Below are positions 47,666 to 56,074 of a stretch of DNA of 64,000 nt, one piece after another. How positions within the stretch are numbered: the stretch's first letter is position 1; every line of letters starts with the position of its first letter. Source of the DNA: Salinivirgaceae bacterium (GTDB lineage: Bacteria; Bacteroidota; Bacteroidia; Bacteroidales; SZUA-534); contig JAFXQB010000025.1 in assembly GCA_017527435.1 (NCBI GenBank), positions 1 through 64,000 of the forward strand. Reading direction: 5' to 3'. The notes below the pieces were generated by a model. It searched no databases, was not told the DNA's origin, and worked only from the letters and a program-made list of their open reading frames with translations. A program made the position numbers and the translations under genes.

Positions 47666-48919
47666 CTACCCTAAGAAATACGCCGCACTAACCGCTGTTA
47701 TCGAATCGCTGAACTGATGCGTCTGATTGTCGTTCGAGAGCAGAAACGAGTGCAGCAGCGGCTTGTCGAGAAAATCCTGCAAGTTGCGCAGGTGCCGCGT
47801 ATCGGTTGCCGAAACGTGCTCAGTCAACTTTATCTCGAAAGCGAAATACCCCTCTGGCAATTCCACAAGCAAATCCACTTCCAATCCATCGTGCGTACGC
47901 AAATGGTAGAACGACGCTTGTTTCAGCAGGTTCTTTGTCTGCTTGTAAATCTCCGAAACAACTGTGCTTTCAAACTCATGTCCAGTCATTCCGCCGCGCT
48001 TGTTGAGCACCGCTTGCACCACGCCGTAATCGAGGTAATGTATTTTGGGGGCTTTAACCAACCGTTTCTCAACATTTCGTGCCCAAGCCGGCAGTGTAAC
48101 CGTCTGATAACTAATATTTAGATACTCAATATAACGTTGTACTGTATTCGCTGAAACGCCAATGCCTTTAGCCACCGAGGCGTAGTTTATTATTTGGGCA
48201 GTTTGAGCGGCCAGGGCTTTTTGCAATTTGGCGAACGGCTCAAGGTCGCGAAGCATTGCCAAATCCTGAATATCACGCTCAAGATAGGTGCGCACATAAT
48301 CATGAAGCCACATATAGCGTTGCTCGTCGGTGAGCGAATCGTCGACCAAAGCGGGGTACCCGCCAAACTGCAAGTAGTATGACCAACTCTTGTGTATTTC
48401 AGCCATTTGCGGGTGAAATACAAACGACGGCAGGAAATCGTATTTGGCTGTTGGGTTGCGCAGGATTGTTTGCCAGGCGGAATCGGCCACAACATCGTTG
48501 AACGAGTTTGTCTGTAACTCCTTCAGTGTCAATGGATACACATCGATTAAGGAGCATCGCCCAGCCAAACTCTCGTGTACTTTTTTTAGCAAAAGAATCT
48601 GACTTGAACCCAACAAAGCATACCGCACATCGTCGAACTGGTCGTAGGTTGCCTTTATGCTTTCAACCAGCACGGGCTCTTTTTGAATCTCATCGAGCGC
48701 AGCTTTGGGGTATAGCGAGTGCCACTGCTCGGCCGTAAGTGTTGTAAACTGACCGATTTTGGTTGGGTCCTCAATCGACAGATATCGGTATTCTGGCAGA
48801 AACTGTCTTACAAACACGGTTTTACCAACTTGCCGCGCTCCCGTGAAAACAAGAATCCTACCGAACTTGTGGTCTTTCAAATTATTGACAACTTGTAATA
48901 TTTTCCGCGCTTTAGCCAT
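47666..48919 (-). CDS. AAA ATPase with DUF4143/PD-(D/E)XK-like C-terminus (ATPase A)
   Basis: 417 residues. Walker A GARQVGKT (27-34) and a Walker B-like ALDEIQKEP (about 75) are in the AAA_14 domain. The sensor-like LLGSSQILLL and AGRCSLIDVYPLT follow. The middle carries a winged-helix-like segment (INYASVAKGIGVSANTVQRYIEYL, about 245). The C-terminal DUF4143 part has D...EIK in LEVDLLVELPEGYFAFEIKLTE, fitting a PD-(D/E)XK nuclease fold. Such proteins are common in Bacteroidota with no settled role. It lies between two glycosyltransferase genes and has repeats directly upstream (48971-49069). A TACATTTG box at 48934-48941 puts the transcript start within about 10 bases of the ATG. Confidence 0.85.
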   Translation of the reverse strand: MAKARKILQVVNNLKDHKFGRILVFTGARQVGKTVFVRQFLPEYRYLSIEDPTKIGQFTTLTAEQWHSLYPKAALDEIQKEPVLVESIKATYDQFDDVRYALLGSSQILLLKKVHESLAGRCSLIDVYPLTLKELQTNSFNDVVADSAWQTILRNPTAKYDFLPSFVFHPQMAEIHKSWSYYLQFGGYPALVDDSLTDEQRYMWLHDYVRTYLERDIQDLAMLRDLEPFAKLQKALAAQTAQIINYASVAKGIGVSANTVQRYIEYLNISYQTVTLPAWARNVEKRLVKAPKIHYLDYGVVQAVLNKRGGMTGHEFESTVVSEIYKQTKNLLKQASFYHLRTHDGLEVDLLVELPEGYFAFEIKLTEHVSATDTRHLRNLQDFLDKPLLHSFLLSNDNQTHQFSDSITAVSAAYFLG

Positions 48920-48959
48920 ATTCCATTTTTATGCAAATGTAAGAATTATCACAAATAAA

Positions 48960-49080
48960 GTGTCATTTAAGCGTAAAATCTTACATGCAATGTGTGATTT
49001 TGGCGTAAAATCTTACGCATAAGTCGTGATTTTACGCCAAAATTAGGACTACAACTCCTAATTTTACGCTAAATTTTGGA
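48960..49080. repeat. 32-bp-spaced inverted repeat array upstream of ATPase A
   Basis: gcgtaaaatcttac occurs at 48971-48984 and again at 49003-49016, 32 bp apart. Its inverse attttacgc occurs at 49029-49037 and 49061-49069, also 32 bp apart. A palindrome taggactacaactccta lies between them. The array sits 40-150 bp upstream of the ATPase start. Confidence 0.85.
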
Positions 49081-49156
49081 ATACAAACGACAATTACTCT
49101 TTGATCACCTTATTCCGGAACCAATCGCTCCGAATCATTTCCAGCTATAACGCCAT

Positions 49157-50383
49157 TTATATAAAATCGTTATAATTTTTCCCTGCCTCATAATTTTCTT
49201 GCCAAAAATCGTAAGCATTTTGCCGATAGACATTTTGCTCTGGAATTGGCGCATTCAAGTAGTTATCAATGATTTGTGCCACATTGTGGGAATCAAAATC
49301 CGCAGGTATCAGAAAACCGTTTTTGCTGTTTACGGCTTCGGCGGTGCCACCCACGCTGGTTGCCAGCACAGGAATGCCTGCCGACAATGCTTCCATAATG
49401 CTCACGGGAATGCCTTCGGACGCGCTCAAGTTTATAAACAAATCGACGTGGTTTTCGGCATAGAAATCCAAAATCTTGTTGTTCGCAACAATGCCACGGA
49501 ACTCAAATTCAACATTTTGCAACTTGTTGGTAGCCATTGCTTCAAGGTTCGCACGTAGCGACCCGTCACCAAAATGCACCCAACGAATATTTTTCGTCTG
49601 CAAAAGCGAAATAACTTCGATAATCTTGTCAACTCGCTTTACGGGAATAAGATTGCTGCACGAGCAAATCAGCACCGAATCGGACGGCTTGTCCATATTC
49701 GGTTGTCGGTCGTTAAATTTCCCCAACCGTGAAACCGTCACTTTATCATCGAGTTTGCAGTTCAGGTATTGCTCAAAATAGATTTTACCTGCATCCGAGA
49801 TTGAATATGTCTGCGACAAATTGTTTATTATGAACGATTTGAATGGAAGATATGGAATTAGATTTTTATCGGCAAAAACGTCCCATCGGTGTGCTCTTGC
49901 AATGCATTTGATTGATTTGTCATCTTTCCGCAACATCGCCAGAGCCAAGGCTTTATAGTCGTGCCAGTAGGAATAGAACACGCAGTCGGACGGATTCAGA
50001 TTTTTCGCCTTGCACAGGCCAACAAGGTCTTCCTTTAGGTTCGTCGCACGGTGAATTTCGACGTACATTATCTTAATGGCACTCAACCATTGCTTTACGG
50101 GCAAACCACGCAAGGCAAAGAAAAGTTCTGCCATAAGCATCGGCTTAAAAATGCGGAAAACCGATTTTAGTTTGCCGCTTTCCAATTTTTGCCGCGAAAA
50201 TGAGACGATTTCAGCATTTGTGGGCACAAAACGGTTCAGATTCTCACCTGAATCAGCCGATGCGGTGTATATCAGCACCTTATCGAACTTGGGTGCAATC
50301 ACTCGCATCTCATCGTCAATAAAAAACTCACGCGCCGAGAGCGGGTAATTGTCGCAGAGAAGTATGAGAGTTTTTTGTTTCAT
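49157..50383 (-). CDS. family 4 glycosyltransferase
   Basis: About 408 residues from the ATG at 50383 (a GTG one codon upstream is possible). GT-B fold, with the N-terminal MKQKTLILLCDNYPLSAREFFID and AHRWDVFADK (about residue 165) and the C-terminal sugar-nucleotide domain VLICSCSNLIPVKRVDKIIEVISLL, FYAENHVDLFINLSASEGIPVSIMEALSAGIPVLATSVGGTAEAV, where SEGIPVSIMEA supplies the E-x7-E motif of GT4 enzymes. It starts 5 bp after the stop of the upstream GT4 gene, so the two are co-transcribed. Confidence 0.88.
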   Translation of the reverse strand: MKQKTLILLCDNYPLSAREFFIDDEMRVIAPKFDKVLIYTASADSGENLNRFVPTNAEIVSFSRQKLESGKLKSVFRIFKPMLMAELFFALRGLPVKQWLSAIKIMYVEIHRATNLKEDLVGLCKAKNLNPSDCVFYSYWHDYKALALAMLRKDDKSIKCIARAHRWDVFADKNLIPYLPFKSFIINNLSQTYSISDAGKIYFEQYLNCKLDDKVTVSRLGKFNDRQPNMDKPSDSVLICSCSNLIPVKRVDKIIEVISLLQTKNIRWVHFGDGSLRANLEAMATNKLQNVEFEFRGIVANNKILDFYAENHVDLFINLSASEGIPVSIMEALSAGIPVLATSVGGTAEAVNSKNGFLIPADFDSHNVAQIIDNYLNAPIPEQNVYRQNAYDFWQENYEAGKNYNDFI

Positions 50384-50388
50384 CACAA

Positions 50389-51507
50389 TCAATTCGTTTT
50401 ATACAACTCCAACAACCTGTCAACGTATGGTTTAATGTCATATTGGCGGGCAAATTCCTGCGCGAAGACCGACATTTCCTGGTACTTCTGCTTGTCGTTC
50501 CATATTTCGAGAATGCGGTCGGCAAACTGTTCGGCATCCTGCTCATAGACCATACAGCCGTTTTTGCCTTGCACAATCAGGTCGCGGTTACCACGGCCGT
50601 CAAGGGTTACCACGGGCAGGCCAGCGGCCATTGCTTCAATAATCGTTAGCCCCAATGCTTCGGACAATGAAGAATGAACGTAAACATCCGATTCGTGCAA
50701 ATAGTCCTCAACGTTATCCACATTACCACACAACGAAACGTTTTTTTGAAGCCCAAGTGTTTCAACTCTTTGTTGCAACATACTGTAATCCTGACCTCCA
50801 CCGACTAGTTTTAAGTCAAAATCAAATCCTTTATCTGCCAAAATTCTAGCAACATCAATTAAAAATATTTGATTCTTATTTGTATTCAATGAACCAACAT
50901 TCACAAGCCGCAATTTTGTACTTGACTGTTGGTCGTTGACGCGGTGGAACTTCTCATAATCAATAGCGTTTGGCAAAAGCTGTACATCGTAATGCCTAGC
51001 AGTTTTGTGGAAATACTGCTCCGTATTGTGCGAAATGGCAATAAACGTATTGCCACCATTGGCTTTATAGCGTGAGGACAAGTAGCATTTTTCAAAAAAG
51101 TTTGTCAGCAATTGCTTGTTGAACAAGGTTTTAATGCCAAAATTGCGAAACTGCCGCATATTGTCGTGGCAATGCGAGAACCATTTCGCCTGCGGATAAC
51201 TGCACGAATGCGAAACAATCTCTGCCTCAAACAAATGGGTGTGAATCACATCTGGCGCAAAATCTTCTATCGCCTTTTGCAAGGCATCAATGTTCAGCAC
51301 ATTTTTGTGGAATATTGAGAGTTGAACGGAAGCGGGAATTATCTGGACATCAAGATTTTCAGTGAGAAACGGATAATGATTTTCATCGGAGAAAGTTATC
51401 AACCGTACTTGCACATCATCTCGTTTCTGCAATTGGTTGCAAATGTCGAGACAGAGCCGTTCGGCACCGCCTTTGCGTAATCGGGGGATTATATGAAGTA
51501 TGCGCAT
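50389..51507 (-). CDS. family 4 glycosyltransferase
   Basis: 372 residues. N-terminal MRILHIIPRLRKGGAERLCLDI is the typical GGAE acceptor-side loop of GT4, followed by DVIHTHLFEAEIV. The C-terminal domain has VNVGSLNTNKNQIFLIDVARIL and YVHSSLSEALGLTIIEAMAAGLPVVTLDGRGNRDLI with the E-x7-E pair (EALGLTIIE). It lies in the same minus-strand unit as the following GT4. Its first 36 codon-region bases are duplicated, in decayed form, on the far side of ATPase B (53042-53077), suggesting that ATPase B entered at this point. Confidence 0.9.
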   Translation of the reverse strand: MRILHIIPRLRKGGAERLCLDICNQLQKRDDVQVRLITFSDENHYPFLTENLDVQIIPASVQLSIFHKNVLNIDALQKAIEDFAPDVIHTHLFEAEIVSHSCSYPQAKWFSHCHDNMRQFRNFGIKTLFNKQLLTNFFEKCYLSSRYKANGGNTFIAISHNTEQYFHKTARHYDVQLLPNAIDYEKFHRVNDQQSSTKLRLVNVGSLNTNKNQIFLIDVARILADKGFDFDLKLVGGGQDYSMLQQRVETLGLQKNVSLCGNVDNVEDYLHESDVYVHSSLSEALGLTIIEAMAAGLPVVTLDGRGNRDLIVQGKNGCMVYEQDAEQFADRILEIWNDKQKYQEMSVFAQEFARQYDIKPYVDRLLELYKTN

Positions 51508-51511
51508 AGGG

Positions 51512-52792
51512 TTAAGGTTTTAGGCAGCCAATAGGAACGACGTAAACACCATCTTTGCGACGATAGGCGTACTTGCCCACACCAATTAACACCATTTTAA
51601 ACGAAGGTGCTGACATGCGTGTGGTGTCTATAATTTTCTCAAGTGCATGAAGATTTTTTGCTCCGTCTTCAATAGCAGTATCACCGCCCAACTTTATCTC
51701 AATCAATCCATACGAACCATTGCGACAATGCAAAACCGCATCACACTCAAGGCCATTGGAATCGCGGTAGTGGTACAGAGAGCCGTCCATTGTTTCTGCA
51801 AAAACACGCAAATCGCGAACGGCTAAAGTCTCGAAAAACAAGCCAAATGAATTTAAGTCGTTCAGAAAATCTTTTGGACCTATACCCAATGCTGCGACAC
51901 CTATCGACGAATCCACAAAATAACGGGTATCAGACGTGCGGATGGCTGCCTTACTACGCAAATTCGGATTCCACGCCGGCAAATCTTCAACGACAAATAT
52001 TTTTTTCAATGCCGATATGTACGAAGCAACGGTATCGATATCGGGTGCATTACCTTCGTTTGCCTGCATATCGGTTGCTATAACCGAATAGTTGACAGAT
52101 GCTCCTTGATGCCGTGCATACGAACGCATCAATGTTCGAGTTCTTTCGGGCGAACGTTTCACGCCATCAACACGCGAGATGTCGCTTGCAACAATGGCAT
52201 CGAAGTAATCAAACGCCTGGTCAAGAGCTAAATGTCCTTTCTGGAAAGTGGCTTGAGGCCAACCGCCACGACAAACCAAAAACGCCAACTGTTCAATGTC
52301 AATGCTACATTCAGCAAAAATTTGCTCTGGAGATTCGAACAAGTCTTTCAAACTAATAGTGCCGTTCGACTCGCCCGACTCAAACAATGTCATTGTACGC
52401 ATCATGAGCCGTGTAATACGTCCTGTGCCAGTGTGTAACAATTGCTCGGTGGGAACAGGCACGGCAGAGCCTGTCAATATAAATTGCCCGAATGCATTTC
52501 GTTCATCAACCTCGGAACGAACCGAATCCCATAATTCAGGAATTGTTTGCCATTCATCTATTAAACGCGGAGCTGCACCCTCAAGCAACAAAGCCGGATT
52601 CATTTCGGCTATCTGGCGACTTTGTCTAAAGACACCCACATCGCCCAATTTAAGAGCACTTGCAGCTTTTTGTGCGGCTGTGGTTGTTTTGCCACACCAT
52701 TTAGGTCCCTCGACTAAAACAGCACCCTTTCCTTGTAATTTTCTGTCAAGCAAGGAGTCCACAAGTCGCATTCTATAGCTTGTATTCTTCAT
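51512..52792 (-). CDS. AAA ATPase with DUF4143/PD-(D/E)XK-like C-terminus (ATPase B)
   Basis: 426 residues from the ATG at 52792. Walker A GPKWCGKT (29-36), Walker B-like RLIDEWQTIPELWD, and LTGSAVPVP/HTGTGRI with a catalytic arginine candidate. The helical middle (YARHQGASVNYSVIATDM) resembles a winged helix. The C-terminal part has LECDAVLHCRNGSYGLIEIKLGGD, the D...E-x-K of a PD-(D/E)XK fold. It is closely related to ATPase C: both end in YAYRRKDGVYVVPIGCLKP. Upstream are a good promoter and three 23-bp repeats. It splits a glycan locus and is bordered by a decayed duplicate of the neighbouring glycosyltransferase start. Confidence 0.87.
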   Translation of the reverse strand: MKNTSYRMRLVDSLLDRKLQGKGAVLVEGPKWCGKTTTAAQKAASALKLGDVGVFRQSRQIAEMNPALLLEGAAPRLIDEWQTIPELWDSVRSEVDERNAFGQFILTGSAVPVPTEQLLHTGTGRITRLMMRTMTLFESGESNGTISLKDLFESPEQIFAECSIDIEQLAFLVCRGGWPQATFQKGHLALDQAFDYFDAIVASDISRVDGVKRSPERTRTLMRSYARHQGASVNYSVIATDMQANEGNAPDIDTVASYISALKKIFVVEDLPAWNPNLRSKAAIRTSDTRYFVDSSIGVAALGIGPKDFLNDLNSFGLFFETLAVRDLRVFAETMDGSLYHYRDSNGLECDAVLHCRNGSYGLIEIKLGGDTAIEDGAKNLHALEKIIDTTRMSAPSFKMVLIGVGKYAYRRKDGVYVVPIGCLKP

Positions 52793-52817
52793 CGTTTTTA
52801 ACAACATTTTTACACCG

Positions 52818-52847
52818 CAAATATACTGCATTTTTATTGAAATGCAA
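52818..52847 (-). promoter_or_regulatory. ATPase B promoter
   Basis: Minus strand: TTG (52845-52847), 19 bp, TATATTTG (52818-52825). The 23-bp repeat array lies immediately upstream of the -33 box. Confidence 0.6.
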
Positions 52848-52864
52848 TCATTTAACAAAATTCA

Positions 52865-52933
52865 TTCGGTAGTTTGGGGGATTTTTGTTCGGTAGTTTGA
52901 GGAATTTTCATTCGGTAGTTTGAGGAATTTTTA
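52865..52933. repeat. 23-bp tandem repeat, three copies, upstream of ATPase B
   Basis: ttcggtagtttg plus ggggatttttg (52865-52887), gaggaattttca (52888-52910) and gaggaatttttatt-type (52911-52933). The first 12 bases, ttcggtagtttg, are invariant. The copies abut without spacers, so this is not a CRISPR. Confidence 0.9.
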
Positions 52934-53032
52934 TTTTGCCATTTGGCTGTTTTTGCTAGTTGCGGCTAACAAAAAACGATATATTTTGTTAGTTATAGAT
53001 AACAAATTTGATTATAACCAACTTTTTCCAGA

Positions 53033-53110
53033 ATGGTTGTGAATGTCGAGACAGAGCCGCTCGGCAGTGCCTTTGCGGTAAACGTAGGATTATTGAAGGA
53101 TTCGAGGCAT
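53033..53110 (-). pseudogene. decayed fragment of a GT4 glycosyltransferase N-terminus
   Basis: 53042-53077 matches 51442-51477, inside the start of the GT4 gene at 50389-51507, at 33 of 36 bases. Translated on the minus strand it still reads KGTAERLCLDI where the intact gene has KGGAERLCLDI, but a stop codon and other changes break it. It sits between the ATPase B repeats and the acyltransferase gene. It could mark an insertion or a duplication. Confidence 0.7.
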
Positions 53111-53112
53111 TT

Positions 53113-54174
53113 TCATCTTTCAAACCTCCGTTTCAAATTCAAGAAAAATTTCTCATACGTTTCGTATGACAGCCAGGCCACAAGAATAGTTGCCGTTATT
53201 ACAAATACATAAAGCAAAACCGTATTCCATACGGTGCATTCCGTTGGAAGGAATTTGAACGCTAATAAAAGAATAATCCAATGGTACATATAAATGCCAT
53301 ACGATATTCTGCCGAGAAATTGCGTGAAGCGGTTTTCGAATTGTATGTTCAAATAGGGATTTGTGCAAACATTTACAATCACGACGGTAAACAACACCGA
53401 CATTAGTTCATCGTTGAAATGCTTGGTTTTAATATTTCCACCCCACATTACAATAGCGGCAATAACACAAACAAAAAAAAGCCATTTATTATAAATGATT
53501 TTCAGTAGTTTATGGTTCTTGGCAAAAGCAAATCCCGCAATACATCCAATTAGCAGAGAATCGAATTTGTTGCAGTAGAAAAATTTTTGATTGAAGTGTG
53601 CCAGCGAACTGTTTTGGATTATCCGCACGTTCACAAAATCAATGGCGTGTGGCAAAATGGCAAGGCCTACGGTCGTAATCAACAGTAATATCAGCATCCG
53701 TTTATTCGGCACAAGTAACATAACCAACGGGAAAAAGATATAAAACAGATTCTCCACGCCAATCGCCCAAATTTGTGGGCTAACGCTCCAACCGCAACCT
53801 ATGGCGTGCGATACGTTTGGCAGAATGGTTATCGCATATGCGACTGTACTGAATTTGGGTGTGGCAACGAAAAACAGAGAGGAAACCAACAAAATCAAAT
53901 AATAAAGCGGTAAGATTCTCAAAACTCTGCGCAAGTAGAAATCTTTCAATGAAATGGTCCCGTATTGTTCCTTTTCCTTTGTTAGAAGAAATGTTATCAG
54001 AAATCCCGAAATAACAAAAAACATCATTACTGCAGTGTGGCCGCTTGGCACCATATTGAACAAACTGCCGCCCCAGTTGTTCTGGCGGAACAATTCAATA
54101 TGCCCAATCATCACAACAATGGCGGCAATGGCACGGAAGGTGTCGAGGTTTTTGATTCTGTATTTAGTATGCAT
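53113..54174 (-). CDS. acyltransferase family 3 membrane protein
   Basis: 353 residues with about ten membrane helices. The N-terminus has the diagnostic NLDTFRAIAAIVVMIGHIEL with the catalytic-region His (about residue 25) and FFVISGFLITFLL with the family arginine motif YLRRVLRILPLYYL. These enzymes transfer acetyl or other acyl groups to sugars of surface polysaccharides. It lies downstream of the six-gene glycan block after a 98-bp gap. The decayed glycosyltransferase fragment and ATPase B lie on its 3' side. Confidence 0.9.
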   Translation of the reverse strand: MHTKYRIKNLDTFRAIAAIVVMIGHIELFRQNNWGGSLFNMVPSGHTAVMMFFVISGFLITFLLTKEKEQYGTISLKDFYLRRVLRILPLYYLILLVSSLFFVATPKFSTVAYAITILPNVSHAIGCGWSVSPQIWAIGVENLFYIFFPLVMLLVPNKRMLILLLITTVGLAILPHAIDFVNVRIIQNSSLAHFNQKFFYCNKFDSLLIGCIAGFAFAKNHKLLKIIYNKWLFFVCVIAAIVMWGGNIKTKHFNDELMSVLFTVVIVNVCTNPYLNIQFENRFTQFLGRISYGIYMYHWIILLLAFKFLPTECTVWNTVLLYVFVITATILVAWLSYETYEKFFLNLKRRFER

Positions 54175-54272
54175 GTGTTTTCATAAAAGATTTATTCTTA
54201 TACACGCAAAATTGGTCAAACATATTTACTGTGTGAAATAATGAACCATTTGTGTGAATAAGGTTTATTTTT

Positions 54273-56060
54273 CTATTTTCTAAAATAATTGCTCCGAATA
54301 ATTTTATCTGACAATATATAAGCATCACTTTCATTTATTGGACGATTATGGCGAGCAGTGCTATCCAAAAGATTTACACCAAATCCTTTCCACCTATACC
54401 CTTCTTCGCCAACAAGATTTATTATTGTCGGATAAATATCCATCTGGTAGCATAGTTCATCAATTTTGATATTGCCATCAATCTTTGGCGACATAATTAT
54501 TAAAGGACAATACGACTCATCTTGTGGAATAGGATAATTATATTTTTGGGCGAACTGCTGATACTCCGTGAGTAATGTTTTTTTGAATATTGTGTGGTCG
54601 CCAGTAATTACAATTGTTGTATTGTTCAATAACGAATCTCTTTCAATCCTTGATAAAAACACCCCCATACAGCTATCAGCATAATGCATACAATTGAGAT
54701 AATTACGCAGATTATCTGGCATCTCGATCGGGAAATGCATATTTGCCCGCCCACCACAATCAAAAGGGGAATGCGTGGTTACTGTTATGATTTGCATAGA
54801 GAATGGCTGAAGACATGTATCGACAATCTCATTTGCTGTTGTAAAAGCAAGAGAATCGCCAGATTGCCAATTTGCTGTATTCATCTGCAACAAATTCCGA
54901 TATCCATACTTTTCTGTCATTTGCTTTTGGTTCCAAACATCAGAGCATGGATTTACTACATAACTATATAGATAACTTTCAGCAATATTCGGATATATAT
55001 TGTTTCCGTATGTCATACAAGCCGCACCTGTTGATATTGGCAACAAGCCAGTATTTATAATCATTTGACCATCACCAGAAGAACCAGACCTTACCTGACA
55101 CTTTATTTTGCTGCAATACAAAGTGTTGTCCATATATACATATTTGGTCAAATTTGGTGCGACAATTTCACCGTCGTCATCACACAATCCGACAACCCAA
55201 CTTTCAAAACTTTCACCTATGACAATAATTAAATTAGCATTGGGGATTATTGGCATTTGCTGTTGTATGAATCCGGCAACATTTTGTGTATCTAACTCGG
55301 AAAGTTCCACATCATTATTACTATGATAATAAGTCCTGTATAAGCAAGAATATGCCAATGCTGGGAAAAAATGCATGGGGCTCTGCGCTTCCACCCATTG
55401 TGAGACACACCAATTGAACATCTGAAAATTGCCGGACTCTACATTTTGCACTGCTGTTATACAATTATATTTCCAGCCATCGTTCTGATCAGGCAAAGTT
55501 TCTTTTGTATTTTTATAACCACAAAACCAGTTGAATAATCCAAGCACAAGAACAATTGACATTCCAATCGCAAAACCACACCAATTACTGTTTTTACTAC
55601 CTACAATCTTCTTTTTTGAGACAAATACAAGATAAGCGCACAATAGAATTGTTGTTGCGACTATTGCATATACCGACCAGTTGATATACGTCACAACCGA
55701 CGACCAAAATCCCGCCATATTTCCCGCCATTGCTATTGTATCCATATCGAGGAAGAACCCATTTGCCCTATAATAAATCAAGTCGGCAATCAACCATAAA
55801 TCAAGCAAAATGCATATTGGAACAAGCCACCATTTTCGCTTGGTTATGAAAACAAAACTGGCAATAAACACAGCAGGCGACAACTTTGCGAGATAAAACG
55901 CAAAAAAATCAATAGGGAAATTCCATAAAGAACTAAATGCCAAATAACCAAAACAAGAATAATGAAACAATAGATTCTTAAGAAATATGATTATTGAGAC
56001 AAATGCAAATGCAAGCCAATCTGCATCTTCAATCTTTTGTATTATAATTCCACATTTCAT
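54273..56060 (-). CDS. LtaS/phosphoethanolamine transferase-like membrane sulfatase-superfamily protein
   Basis: 595 residues. Five hydrophobic segments (about residues 15-170) are followed by a large extracytoplasmic domain of the alkaline phosphatase/sulfatase superfamily. The domain starts NANLIIVIGESFESWVVG (metal-binding Glu), the nucleophile region is SGSSGDGQMIINTGLLP, and the metal-binding VITGDH motif lies near residue 485. The domain layout fits LtaS- or EptA-like enzymes that move a phospho-alcohol group from a phospholipid to a glycan. It is in the glycan locus, 14 bp after the glycosyltransferase gene. The donor and acceptor are unknown. Confidence 0.8.
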   Translation of the reverse strand: MKCGIIIQKIEDADWLAFAFVSIIIFLKNLLFHYSCFGYLAFSSLWNFPIDFFAFYLAKLSPAVFIASFVFITKRKWWLVPICILLDLWLIADLIYYRANGFFLDMDTIAMAGNMAGFWSSVVTYINWSVYAIVATTILLCAYLVFVSKKKIVGSKNSNWCGFAIGMSIVLVLGLFNWFCGYKNTKETLPDQNDGWKYNCITAVQNVESGNFQMFNWCVSQWVEAQSPMHFFPALAYSCLYRTYYHSNNDVELSELDTQNVAGFIQQQMPIIPNANLIIVIGESFESWVVGLCDDDGEIVAPNLTKYVYMDNTLYCSKIKCQVRSGSSGDGQMIINTGLLPISTGAACMTYGNNIYPNIAESYLYSYVVNPCSDVWNQKQMTEKYGYRNLLQMNTANWQSGDSLAFTTANEIVDTCLQPFSMQIITVTTHSPFDCGGRANMHFPIEMPDNLRNYLNCMHYADSCMGVFLSRIERDSLLNNTTIVITGDHTIFKKTLLTEYQQFAQKYNYPIPQDESYCPLIIMSPKIDGNIKIDELCYQMDIYPTIINLVGEEGYRWKGFGVNLLDSTARHNRPINESDAYILSDKIIRSNYFRK

Positions 56061-56074
56061 TTATTTAGTCTTTA

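Noticed and set aside
52865..52933. CRISPR array
   Set aside because: The 23-bp units abut without unique spacers and no cas genes are near. The same holds for 61801-61884.
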